DNA of 45,664 nt from Polyangiaceae bacterium (lineage in GTDB: Bacteria > Myxococcota_A > Polyangia > Polyangiales > Polyangiaceae). The position numbers were made by a program, and so were the translations under genes. The notes under the pieces are model-generated. The model ran no database searches, was not told the DNA's origin, and saw only the letters and a program-made list of their open reading frames with translations. Of the stretch, positions 6,232 through 14,159 are shown in pieces; positions within the stretch are counted from its first letter, which is position 1, and every line of letters starts with the position of its first letter. The stretch is taken from positions 1 through 45,664 of the forward strand of contig JAICUB010000050.1 in the NCBI GenBank assembly GCA_025936045.1, read 5' to 3'.

Positions 6232-8568
6232 ATGCTGCGAAGTGTGGTCGGGCCGTCGGCCAGAACCGTATTGCTCGGCGTGTCGTTGCTCGGGACGCTC
6301 GGCGGCTGCGGCGGCCGCAATAGCTTGTCGGGAGCGCCCTCCGACGACGACGTGAACCTCGCCGCGAGCGGAGGGGTGAACAACGGCAGCGGCGGTAGCG
6401 GCGGCGTGAGCGGCCACGGTCCGCCCGGCGCGGGCGGAGACCATGCGGCAGGCGGATCGGTCGGACCGGGCGGCGGCGTCGCGACGGGCGGGTCGGTGTC
6501 GAGCGGCGGCAGCGTCGCAGCGGGTGGCAGCGTCGCAGCGGGCGGCTCGGTCGCCGTCGGCGGCTCGGTGTCGAGTGGCGGGACCATCGCAGCAGGCGGC
6601 GTCGCGGCTACGTCCGGGAACGGGAGCGGCGGTGACGCGAGCACGGGCGGCTCGGCCGGCGTGGCGGCGGGCGGCTCCGCTCCGGGCAGCGGCGGGAGTG
6701 AGACCGGCGGTGCGTCCGCGGGCGGCGCGTCGGGCGGCGGAGCTTTCACGGGCGGCACCGGGGGTACCGGTGCGGCAGGCAGCTCGGGCGCGAGCGGCTC
6801 GGGCGGATCGACGGGCACCCTCGGCGACACGTGCTCGGTGAACGGCGCTCTCGCGTGTCACGGCGCCGCGCAACGGCTACGGCTCTTGTGTGACGGAGGC
6901 GTCTGGAAGAGCAACGGCACGTGCACTCAAACGGAAGCATGCGACGAGCGCACGGGCGTCTGCGCCCCCCTCGTGGCGGCGTGCAGCGGCCTCGCCGCCG
7001 GTCAGCTCTACTGCACGATGAACGAGCTCGATGAGTGCGGCCCTGATCTCGTGACGACCGCGCCCATCGCGACCTGCGACGGGCTCTGCGTCGAGTCCTC
7101 CTCCTCGGCTTCGTGCATGGATCCGTCCTGCGGCGACGGCCGCCTCGAAGGCACCGAACAGTGCGACGACGGCAACCTCGCGGACGAGGACGCGTGCACG
7201 AACTCGTGCCGTAACGCCGTATGCGGCGACGGCTCGCTCTGGAGCGGTCACGAGAAGTGCGATGATGGCAACGACACGCCGCACGACGGTTGTTCTCCCG
7301 TGTGCGGCGCCGACGTCGCGAGCGTCTCGGCCGGGCTTTACAACGCTTGCGCCCTCGGAGCGAACGGCAACGTGCAGTGCTGGGGCTACAACGCCTCCGG
7401 CCAGCTCGGCGACGGCGACACGGTCACGCGCGGCTATTCGAGCCAAGACATGGGCGTCAACCTACCCATCGTGTCACTCGGTTCGGGCCAGACGGCGACG
7501 GTGCTCGCGAGCGGCGACACCGCGAGCTGCGCCATCCTGTACGACGGGTCGGTGAAATGCTGGGGCCAGAACTCGTACGGCGGCCTGGGCGTCGGGGACT
7601 CGGCGCCGCGCGGCAACGGGCAAAACCAGATGGGCGACAATTTGCCCGCCGTTCCGCTCGGAAGCGGCCGCACGGCGCTCGCGGTCGGCGTCGGCTCGTA
7701 TCACGCGTGCGCGGTGCTCGACGATCACTCGGTGAAGTGCTGGGGCTACAACGCTTCCGGGCAGCTCGGCATCGGTGACACGCAAGCGCGCGGCGACGTG
7801 CCGAACGAGCTCGGAGACGCGTTGCCCGCCGTCAACCTCGGCACGCGCCGAACCGCGGTCGCCGTCGCCGCGGGCAATCTGCACTCGTGCGCGCTGCTCG
7901 ACGACGCGAGCGTGAAGTGCTGGGGCTACAACGGCTACGGCGCGCTCGGCACCGGAGACGGCACTAACCACGGCGACGGCAGCGGCGCGATGGGCGACGA
8001 CTTACCGGCCGTCAATCTCGGTACGGGCCGCACGGCGAAGGCGATCACGGCCGGCGAGTATCACACCTGCGCGCTGCTCGACGACGCGAGCGTGAAGTGC
8101 TGGGGCTACAACGGCTACGGGCAGCTCGGGCAAGGCGACACCGCGTCGCGCGGCTACTCGCCGAACGACCTCGGCGACAATCTGAAGCCGATCGAGCTCG
8201 GGACGGGTCGAACGGCGACGCGCGTCGTCGCCGGGTACTATTCGACCTGCGCCGTGCTCGACAACGGCGGGGTCAAATGTTGGGGCTACAACGCGCAAGG
8301 CGGTCTCGGCGTCGGTGACACCGCGTCGCGCGGTGACGGCGTGAACGAGATGGGCGACTACCTCGTCCAGGTGAACCTCGGCACGTCGCGCCTAGCGACG
8401 AACGTCGCCGTGGGCCAATCGCACACGTGCGCCGTACTCGACAACTCGACCATCAAGTGCTGGGGCGGCGACAACTACGGCCAGCTCGGCATCGGCAGCT
8501 CGCAGAGCTACGGCAGCGGCGCGAACCAGCTCGGCGACAACCTGCCGTACGTGCTCGTGACGTTCTGA
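6232..8568 (+). CDS. Secreted RCC1-repeat lipoprotein with Gly/Ser linker and Cys-rich repeats
   Basis: 778 residues. A lipoprotein signal ends in LGGC (Cys26). It is followed by a low-complexity Gly/Ser/Ala/Val linker (about 35-195, GGSVAAGGSVAAGG units) and a Cys-rich region (about 198-360). That region holds two Myxococcus-type disulfide repeats (CGDG...E.CDDGN...CTNSC). The C-terminus has seven RCC1/BNR-like units, each built around a C-W-G-x-N-x-x-G-x-L-G core, predicting a seven-bladed propeller. Family knowledge: such lipoproteins are numerous in myxobacteria, surface-exposed and of unknown ligand. GGAGG at 6216-6220 supports ATG 6232; the preceding GTG 6229 is an alternative. The frame is open back to 5743, but that part is antisense-like shadow over cinA. 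It ends 9 bp before a convergent gene. Confidence 0.85.
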   Translation: MLRSVVGPSARTVLLGVSLLGTLGGCGGRNSLSGAPSDDDVNLAASGGVNNGSGGSGGVSGHGPPGAGGDHAAGGSVGPGGGVATGGSVSSGGSVAAGGSVAAGGSVAVGGSVSSGGTIAAGGVAATSGNGSGGDASTGGSAGVAAGGSAPGSGGSETGGASAGGASGGGAFTGGTGGTGAAGSSGASGSGGSTGTLGDTCSVNGALACHGAAQRLRLLCDGGVWKSNGTCTQTEACDERTGVCAPLVAACSGLAAGQLYCTMNELDECGPDLVTTAPIATCDGLCVESSSSASCMDPSCGDGRLEGTEQCDDGNLADEDACTNSCRNAVCGDGSLWSGHEKCDDGNDTPHDGCSPVCGADVASVSAGLYNACALGANGNVQCWGYNASGQLGDGDTVTRGYSSQDMGVNLPIVSLGSGQTATVLASGDTASCAILYDGSVKCWGQNSYGGLGVGDSAPRGNGQNQMGDNLPAVPLGSGRTALAVGVGSYHACAVLDDHSVKCWGYNASGQLGIGDTQARGDVPNELGDALPAVNLGTRRTAVAVAAGNLHSCALLDDASVKCWGYNGYGALGTGDGTNHGDGSGAMGDDLPAVNLGTGRTAKAITAGEYHTCALLDDASVKCWGYNGYGQLGQGDTASRGYSPNDLGDNLKPIELGTGRTATRVVAGYYSTCAVLDNGGVKCWGYNAQGGLGVGDTASRGDGVNEMGDYLVQVNLGTSRLATNVAVGQSHTCAVLDNSTIKCWGGDNYGQLGIGSSQSYGSGANQLGDNLPYVLVTF
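7318..8568 (+). repeat. Seven in-frame RCC1 units with exact 180-bp period
   Basis: The TGGGGC that encodes W-G of each unit falls at 7381, 7561, 7741, 7921, 8101, 8281 and 8461, exactly 180 bp apart every time, with no indel among seven copies. Units 3-6 share long near-identical stretches, including the GGCTACAACG and LDDASVKC segments. The period equals 60 residues. This looks like recent tandem amplification or gene conversion under strict length constraint. Confidence 0.9.
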
Positions 8569-8577
8569 GCGAAAGCT

Positions 8578-10083
8578 TCAGCCGGTGCCGAGGTAGCGAC
8601 GCTCGAGGTGTCGCTCGAACGCGGCGGTGTCGAGCGCGCGCCCGGTCGCGTGCCGCACGAGCGCGTCCGTCTCGAGCAACGAGGCCTGCCCCCACACCTT
8701 CTCGCGCAGCCAAGCGTCGAGCGCCGCGAGCTCGCCACGCTCGAGCGCGGGGCGAAGCTCCTGGACTTCACGCGCAGCCGTCTCGAACAACTGCGCGGCG
8801 AGGAGCGCTCCGAGCGTGTACGTCGGGAAATAGCCCACGGCCCCCGACGGCCAATGCACGTCCTGCATGCAGCCGTTTTTGAAGTTGCCGCGCGTCGAGA
8901 TGCCGAGCAGGCGCTGCATGCGCTCGTCCCAGGCGTCCGGCACGTCGCGGACGTCGAGCGTGCCGCGCACGAGCGCGCTCTCGATTTCGAAGCGCAGGAT
9001 GATGTGGCACGGGTACGTCACCTCGTCGGCGTCCACGCGAATGAGGCTCGGCGCGACGCGCGTGGCGAGGGCGTAGAGGTTCGCGGGGTCGAACGCCTTC
9101 GGCGCGCGCCGCGCGCTCTCCGCAAACGCTTCGGCGAGGAGCGGTGCCGCGAAAGTCGCGAACTCGCGGCTGCGCGAGATCTGCATCTCCAAAAACAGAC
9201 TCTGGCTCTCGTGCACGCTCATGCTGCGCGCGCGGCCGACGAGCTGCCCGAGCCACTGCGCCGGTAGATTTTGCTCGTACTTCGCGTGCCCGGTCTCGTG
9301 CAGCACGCCCATCATCGCCTTGGCGAAGTCGGCGTCGTCGTAGCGAGTCGTGATGCGTACGTCCTCCGGTACGCCGCCGCAAAACGGGTGGTGGCTCACG
9401 TCGAGCCGACCGCGCTTGAAATCGAAACCGAGCTTTCGCATGAGCTCGATACCGAGCTTTCGCTGGCTCTCGATTGGAAAGGGACCGGGCGGGCGCACGA
9501 CGCCTTGGCTCTTCTGCCGTTCGACCACACGCGGGATGAACCCCGGTAAAAACGCGCCGAGTCGCTCGAACAAGCCGGCTATCGCCGCGCTCTTCGCGCC
9601 GGGCTCGTAACCGTCGAGCAGGGCGTCGTACGGCTCGAGGCCGAGCTCGTCGGACAGCGCCTGCGCGACTTCGCGCTTCCTCGCGAACACCTCACGCATG
9701 AACGGTTCGAACGACGTCCAATCGTTGTCGGCGCGGAGCCGCCGCCATGCTTGCTCGCTCTTCGACTCCGTGAGCGAAGTCGCCTCGACGAGTGAGCTCG
9801 GCAGCGCCGTGGCGCGCTGCCAGACTCGCTTGATCTCGCGCAAATTCGCGCTCTGCCAGGCGTCGAGCTCGCCCGCCGTGGCCTCGGCGGCGGCAATCCA
9901 ATCCCCCATCTCCGGCTTCACGGACTCGTCGTGAATCAGCCCGCGCAGCGTGGCGAGCGCTTCACCGCGCGCGTTCCCGCCACCTTCGGACATCATCGTT
10001 GCCTCGTCCCAGGCCGCGATCGCTTCGAGGTGTTCGAGGTGGGCTACACGCTTCTGCTGGTGTTCGAGGGCGGCGTAGGACAT
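8578..10083 (-). CDS. M32-family metallocarboxypeptidase (Taq-type)
   Basis: 501-residue zinc carboxypeptidase of family M32, the usual length for this family. The zinc motif HETGH is at H262, E263 and H266 (GVLHETGHAKYEQNLP). Other family blocks are DVRITTRYD just before it, SMSVHESQSLFLE after it (third ligand Glu expected in HESQS) and IRVDADEVTYPCHIILRFEIE. It removes C-terminal residues from peptides in the cytoplasm; no signal peptide is seen. ATG start 10083. It lies 62 bp downstream of clpB on the same strand and may be read through from it, which would pair an unfoldase with a peptide-trimming enzyme (inference). Confidence 0.93.
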   Translation of the reverse strand: MSYAALEHQQKRVAHLEHLEAIAAWDEATMMSEGGGNARGEALATLRGLIHDESVKPEMGDWIAAAEATAGELDAWQSANLREIKRVWQRATALPSSLVEATSLTESKSEQAWRRLRADNDWTSFEPFMREVFARKREVAQALSDELGLEPYDALLDGYEPGAKSAAIAGLFERLGAFLPGFIPRVVERQKSQGVVRPPGPFPIESQRKLGIELMRKLGFDFKRGRLDVSHHPFCGGVPEDVRITTRYDDADFAKAMMGVLHETGHAKYEQNLPAQWLGQLVGRARSMSVHESQSLFLEMQISRSREFATFAAPLLAEAFAESARRAPKAFDPANLYALATRVAPSLIRVDADEVTYPCHIILRFEIESALVRGTLDVRDVPDAWDERMQRLLGISTRGNFKNGCMQDVHWPSGAVGYFPTYTLGALLAAQLFETAAREVQELRPALERGELAALDAWLREKVWGQASLLETDALVRHATGRALDTAAFERHLERRYLGTG

Positions 10084-10145
10084 GGGCTCCGGAGCTCGCT
10101 CCTACCACGCCGCCGGCGAGGGACCTCGGCGAGCCGGCCTGCTCT

Positions 10146-12791
10146 TCAGTTCAGGGCCGAGGCGCTCTGGCCCGAGCCCTGCGCGGCGTCCCCCGTCTTG
10201 TTGAACGTGAGCTCCGAGCCGTTGCGCCCGACGAACACGGTTTCGCCAGGCATGAACTCACCCGTAAGGAGCCGCCGCGCGAGCCCGTCTTCGAGATACT
10301 TCTGGATCGCGCGCTTGAGCGGCCTCGCGCCGTACTGCGGGTCCCAGCCGAGCTCGCCCAGGAGCTGCTTGGCGGCTTCGCTCACGTCGAGACCGAGGTC
10401 GCGCTTCTTGAGGCGCGCCGCCACGTGCTCGAGCTGGATGTCGACGATGCTCCGGATCTGCTCGCGCCCGAGCCGCTTGTAGACGACGATTTCGTCGAGC
10501 CGATTGATGAACTCGGGACGGAACTGGCGCCGGAGCGCGTCCTCGACCGCGCGTTCGCTCACGCGCTCGCGCTCCTCGTCCGACAGATCCCGCCGCTCTT
10601 CGATCGCGGCAAGCTCGGTGGTGCCGATGTTGCTCGTGAGGATGATGACGGTGTTCTTGAAGTCGACGGTGCGGCCCTGGCCGTCGGTGAGCCGGCCGTC
10701 GTCGAGCACCTGCAGCAGCGTGTTGAACACGTCCGGATGCGCCTTCTCGATCTCGTCGAACAGGAGCACGCTGTACGGACGCCGGCGCACGGGTTCGGTG
10801 AGCTGCCCGCCCTCTTCGTAACCGACGTAGCCGGGCGGGGCGCCGATGAGCCGCGAAACAGCGTGTTTTTCCATGTATTCGCTCATGTCGATGCGAATCA
10901 TGGCGTGCTCGTCGTCGAACAAGAATTCCGCGAGAGCGCGCGCCGTCTCGGTCTTGCCGACGCCGGTCGGACCGAGGAAGAGGAACGAGCCGACGGGGCG
11001 GCGAGTGTCGCCGAGGCCGGCGCGCGAGCGTCGAACGGCGTCCGCGACGGCGCGGAGGGCCGCGTCCTGTCCGACGACGCGCTTACGCAGATTGTCCTCC
11101 ATGGCGAGGAGCTTCTGCATCTCGCCTTCGAGCATCTTCGACACCGGTACGCCGGTCCACTTCGAGACGATGGCCGCGATGTCTTCGTCGGTCACCTCTT
11201 CACGTAGATACGAACCTTGCTCTTGCACGCGCGCGAGCTCCGCGCGCTGCGCCTCGATGCGCCGCTCGAGCTCGGGGATGCGCCCGTAGTGGATCTCGGA
11301 AGCGCGACCGAGATCGGCGCGCCTCCGCAGCTGCTCTTCCTCGATACGGAGCTCCTCGAGGCTCGCTTGCGACTCGCGGATGGTCTCGATGACCTCCTTC
11401 TCCTTCAGCCATTTTGCGCGCATCTCGTCGCGTTTGTCGTTGAGCTCGCCGATCTCGCGCAGGAGCTCCTCGAGCCGGGCCTTACTGCTCTTGTCGCGCT
11501 CGCGCTTCAGCGCCTGCTCTTCCATGCGAAACTGGGTGAGCCGCCGATCGAGCTGATCGATCTCGACCGGCAGGCTGTCGATCTCCATCTTGATCTTGCT
11601 CGCCGCCTCGTCGACGAGATCGATGGCCTTGTCGGGCAGGAAGCGATCACTGATGTAACGGTGGCTCAACGTCGCCGCGGAGACGAGCGCCGCGTCCGTG
11701 ATGTGGATGCCATGATGCACCTCGTAACGTTCCTTCAGGCCGCGCAAGATGGCGATCGTGTCCTCCACGCTCGGCTCGCTCACCATCACCGGCTGGAAGC
11801 GCCGCTCGAGCGCCGCGTCCTTCTCGATGTGCTTGCGGTATTCGTCGAGCGTGGTCGCGCCGATGCACCGGAGCTCACCGCGGGCGAGCGCCGGTTTCAG
11901 CATGTTCGCCGCGTCCATCGCGCCTTCGGCCGCACCCGCGCCGACGAGCGTATGAAGCTCGTCGATGAACAGAATGACGGCGCCGGCGGAGGACTCGACC
12001 TCCTTCAACACCGCCTTCAATCGCTCCTCGAACTCACCGCGGAACTTCGCGCCTGCGACCAGGCTCGCGAGATCGAGCGCGAGGATGCGCTTCTGCTTGA
12101 GCGACTCGGGCACGTCTCCGCTCGCAATCCGGTGCGCGATGCCTTCGGCGATCGCCGTCTTGCCGACGCCCGGCTCACCGATGAGCACGGGGTTGTTCTT
12201 CGTACGCCGCGAGAGCACCTGCATGACGCGCCGGATCTCCTCGTCGCGTCCGATCACCGGATCGATCTTGCCGCGTTGAGCGAGCGCGGTGAGATCGCGC
12301 GTATACTTCTCGAGCGCTTGGAACTTGCCTTCGGGCTCCTGATCCGTGACGCGCTGACTGCCGCGGATCTCGGCGAGAGTGCGCACTAGCTTGTCGTAGG
12401 AGAGCCCGTGGCGGTCGAAAACGGCTTGAACGTCCTTGTCGCCCCGCGCCGCAGCGAGCAAGAAGTGCTCGACCGAGACGTAGTCGTCCTTCATGCGCTT
12501 GGCTTCGGCCTCGGCGTGCGTGAGCAGCGGCGTGGCGCGCCGGCCGAAGCTCGGTTCCGCGCCGCCGGAGACCTGCGGCAGGGCTTCGATGCGCTGGCTG
12601 AGCTCCTTTACGAGCTCGGCGGGCGAGGCTCCCGCTCGCTCGACGAGCGACCGGCCGACCCCGGCCTCCTGCTCGAGGACGGCGATCAAGAGATGCTCGG
12701 GAATGAGCTCCGGATTGCCGCGCTTGGTCGCGAGATCGACGGCGGCGCGCAGGGCTTCTTGGCTTTTGGTGGTGAGGCGATCGAGACGCAT
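10146..12791 (-). CDS. clpB: ClpB disaggregase (Hsp100)
   Basis: 881-residue AAA+ disaggregase that works with DnaK to rescue aggregated protein. In order: two-repeat Clp N-domain (about 1-145); first AAA+ module with Walker A GEPGVGKT at 205-212 and Walker B ILFIDELH; the long coiled-coil middle domain (about 405-525, EEQALKRERDKSSKARLEEL); second AAA+ module with GPTGVGKT and LLFDEIEKAHPDVF; and a C-terminal oligomerisation region. The middle domain separates it from ClpA and ClpC. The start is ATG 12791 (MRLDRLTTKSQEAL), the normal ClpB N-terminus; the open frame extends 21 codons further without homology. A possible promoter is listed at 12827-12854. Confidence 0.97.
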   Translation of the reverse strand: MRLDRLTTKSQEALRAAVDLATKRGNPELIPEHLLIAVLEQEAGVGRSLVERAGASPAELVKELSQRIEALPQVSGGAEPSFGRRATPLLTHAEAEAKRMKDDYVSVEHFLLAAARGDKDVQAVFDRHGLSYDKLVRTLAEIRGSQRVTDQEPEGKFQALEKYTRDLTALAQRGKIDPVIGRDEEIRRVMQVLSRRTKNNPVLIGEPGVGKTAIAEGIAHRIASGDVPESLKQKRILALDLASLVAGAKFRGEFEERLKAVLKEVESSAGAVILFIDELHTLVGAGAAEGAMDAANMLKPALARGELRCIGATTLDEYRKHIEKDAALERRFQPVMVSEPSVEDTIAILRGLKERYEVHHGIHITDAALVSAATLSHRYISDRFLPDKAIDLVDEAASKIKMEIDSLPVEIDQLDRRLTQFRMEEQALKRERDKSSKARLEELLREIGELNDKRDEMRAKWLKEKEVIETIRESQASLEELRIEEEQLRRRADLGRASEIHYGRIPELERRIEAQRAELARVQEQGSYLREEVTDEDIAAIVSKWTGVPVSKMLEGEMQKLLAMEDNLRKRVVGQDAALRAVADAVRRSRAGLGDTRRPVGSFLFLGPTGVGKTETARALAEFLFDDEHAMIRIDMSEYMEKHAVSRLIGAPPGYVGYEEGGQLTEPVRRRPYSVLLFDEIEKAHPDVFNTLLQVLDDGRLTDGQGRTVDFKNTVIILTSNIGTTELAAIEERRDLSDEERERVSERAVEDALRRQFRPEFINRLDEIVVYKRLGREQIRSIVDIQLEHVAARLKKRDLGLDVSEAAKQLLGELGWDPQYGARPLKRAIQKYLEDGLARRLLTGEFMPGETVFVGRNGSELTFNKTGDAAQGSGQSASALN

Positions 12792-12826
12792 GGCTGTTGG
12801 GCGCGGCGTTTTGCCGCGTAGCCAGC

Positions 12827-12854
12827 AACCTAAGTCGCGCGCCCCTCGGATCAA
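12827..12854 (-). promoter_or_regulatory. clpB: Candidate clpB promoter
   Basis: On the minus strand TTGATC (12849-12854) and TAGGTT (12827-12832) are separated by 16 bp, a sigma70-like arrangement about 35 nt upstream of the clpB ATG. CCCTTGATC also resembles the -35 of heat-shock sigma32 promoters, but no CCCCAT-type -10 is present at the right distance. I see no CIRCE element. Confidence 0.35.
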
Positions 12855-12887
12855 GGGCGCGCCGCGCTCGCGGCGGGCGAGAGCGGT

Positions 12888-13460
12888 CTAGTTGCCGGCG
12901 CCGCCGGAACCGCACGCGCTCGGCGCACCGCCGTCGAGAAACGGCGCTGAATCCACGCAGCCGAACCCGAGATCGAACAGGCCGCCGAGCTTGTCGAGCA
13001 TGTAGCCGCAGGTGTGAGTGTCCGCGTGGCAGCAGCCCTTGAAACCGTCGAGCGGAAGCGAACCGCTGGACGTCGGCACCATGATTTGCGCGCTCTCCGG
13101 ACAGGAGTCGTCGAGGTCCCCGGCTTGGTTTTTGGGTTGGCACGGGTCGGCGAACGTCACGCCGTACGCGGCAAGCGGCGTGGAGTCGATGCCACACTCG
13201 TTGTCCGGGGTGCAGCACGCAGCCGCGGTATTCGGTGGCGGCAAGTTGAGGGGGTTACACGTATTGTCGCCGCACGTGATTGGCCCCGGCTTCGCCGCCG
13301 ACCCGGCCGAACCCGCGGAGCCGGACATGCCCGCCGCGCCGGGGGGCGAGTTCGTCGTCTTGCTGTCCCCGCCGCAGCTCGTGGCCGCGAAGGGCCCGAG
13401 AAGAACGGAGCTCGCGAGCACCAAGCGAGTCAAAAAACGCGCGTGCGTCATCAGTGCCAT
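12888..13460 (-). CDS. Cysteine-rich lipoprotein of unknown function
   Basis: 190 residues. A signal peptide ends in FAATSC (lipobox Cys about residue 29), followed by a short Gly/Ser/Ala linker and then a compact domain with about a dozen Cys (CGDNTC, AACCTPDNECG, GCCHADTHTCGYML, FGCVD). The paired Cys suggest disulfides in the periplasm or on the surface. I do not recognise the domain; similar small CC/CGDN lipoproteins are common in myxobacteria. Start ATG 13460 (MALMTHARF) or ATG 13448; neither has a clear ribosome site. It lies upstream of clpB on the same strand with a 96-bp gap. Confidence 0.65.
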   Translation of the reverse strand: MALMTHARFLTRLVLASSVLLGPFAATSCGGDSKTTNSPPGAAGMSGSAGSAGSAAKPGPITCGDNTCNPLNLPPPNTAAACCTPDNECGIDSTPLAAYGVTFADPCQPKNQAGDLDDSCPESAQIMVPTSSGSLPLDGFKGCCHADTHTCGYMLDKLGGLFDLGFGCVDSAPFLDGGAPSACGSGGAGN

Positions 13461-13564
13461 GAGAGCACGAAGGCGCCCGCGCGGTCACCGTCGGACAGCG
13501 GGTAGAGCTCCGCCCGCCCCTTTTGCTTCACGCCGCCCGGTTTGCGCCGGAGCGTCCGATCGAC

Positions 13565-13915
13565 TCAGGCCGAACGCGCCATCCGGCGCCGGGAGCGCGG
13601 CGCCTGGGCAAGCAAATCGCTCACCTCGTCCCAGCGCTCCGGACTGCGCATGAGCGCGGTCATGAGGGATGTCGGCAAATGTCCCGCCGCCGCCATCCAA
13701 CGATAGCAATCGACGCCGTGGACATCGAGGTGCGATGCGATTTCGCGCAGTCGTCCGACACCAACCCCCTTGCACAAGCCGGACTCGAGCATGCCGACGT
13801 AGCTCCCTGAGCGCACGCCGAGCTTTGCTGCCAAGTCCTTTTGCGTCAGCCCGGTATTCATGCGGGCCAAACGGATCAACCGACCGATCTTTTTCGTGGA
13901 TCGCCTGCTACTCAT
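13565..13915 (-). CDS. XRE-family helix-turn-helix regulator
   Basis: 116 residues starting at ATG 13915 (MSSRRSTKKIGRLI). A Cro/CI-type HTH spans about 8-65: IGRLIRLARMNTGLTQKDLAAKLGV, then SGSYVGMLESG in place of the usual recognition-helix region. A short C-terminal tail follows (YRWMAAAGHLPTSLM) and a basic end (RSRRRMARSA). No sensor or enzymatic domain is visible. The frame upstream to 13984 lacks similarity. It sits alone, with 104 bp to the lipoprotein and 244 bp to gyrB, so its targets cannot be inferred. Autoregulation is possible given the palindrome in its upstream region. Confidence 0.8.
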   Translation of the reverse strand: MSSRRSTKKIGRLIRLARMNTGLTQKDLAAKLGVRSGSYVGMLESGLCKGVGVGRLREIASHLDVHGVDCYRWMAAAGHLPTSLMTALMRSPERWDEVSDLLAQAPRSRRRMARSA

Positions 13916-14058
13916 GGAATGCCTGCCCAACGTAGCGAGCCGCAAATGACCTGGTCCATTCGCAGCCCCTCCTTCCAACCTCAACTGACCTCGGTGAGCG
14001 GTGCCCGCCCGAGTTCGCGCAGACTAATGCGGTGCGTGCGCGCTCGCAAGAACCAGCA

Positions 14059-14082
14059 AGTGTAATCGACGCACGATATCGT
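14059..14082 (-). promoter_or_regulatory. Candidate promoter box and 10-bp palindrome upstream of the XRE gene
   Basis: Within the 244-bp gap 13916-14159, the minus strand has TACACT (14059-14064), a fair -10 box. A perfect palindrome ACGATATCGT (14073-14082) lies in the spacer position. A regulator binding here could block transcription of the XRE gene. Distance to the ATG is about 140 nt. Nothing else is evident in the gap. Confidence 0.25.
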
Positions 14083-14159
14083 TCCAGCATCGGTGCAAAG
14101 AGGCGTCCCGCACCGGAGAACTCGCGGCTCCTGCCCTCCCGACTCTCCCAGAGTGACGC

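Noticed and set aside
6470..6620. Short tandem repeats considered as CRISPR-like or intergenic repeats
   Set aside because: They are in-frame codons of the Gly/Ser linker, with no spacers.
14142..14154. ACTCT-CCC-AGAGT stem just after the gyrB stop as terminator
   Set aside because: Stem of only 5 bp and no T-run on either strand.
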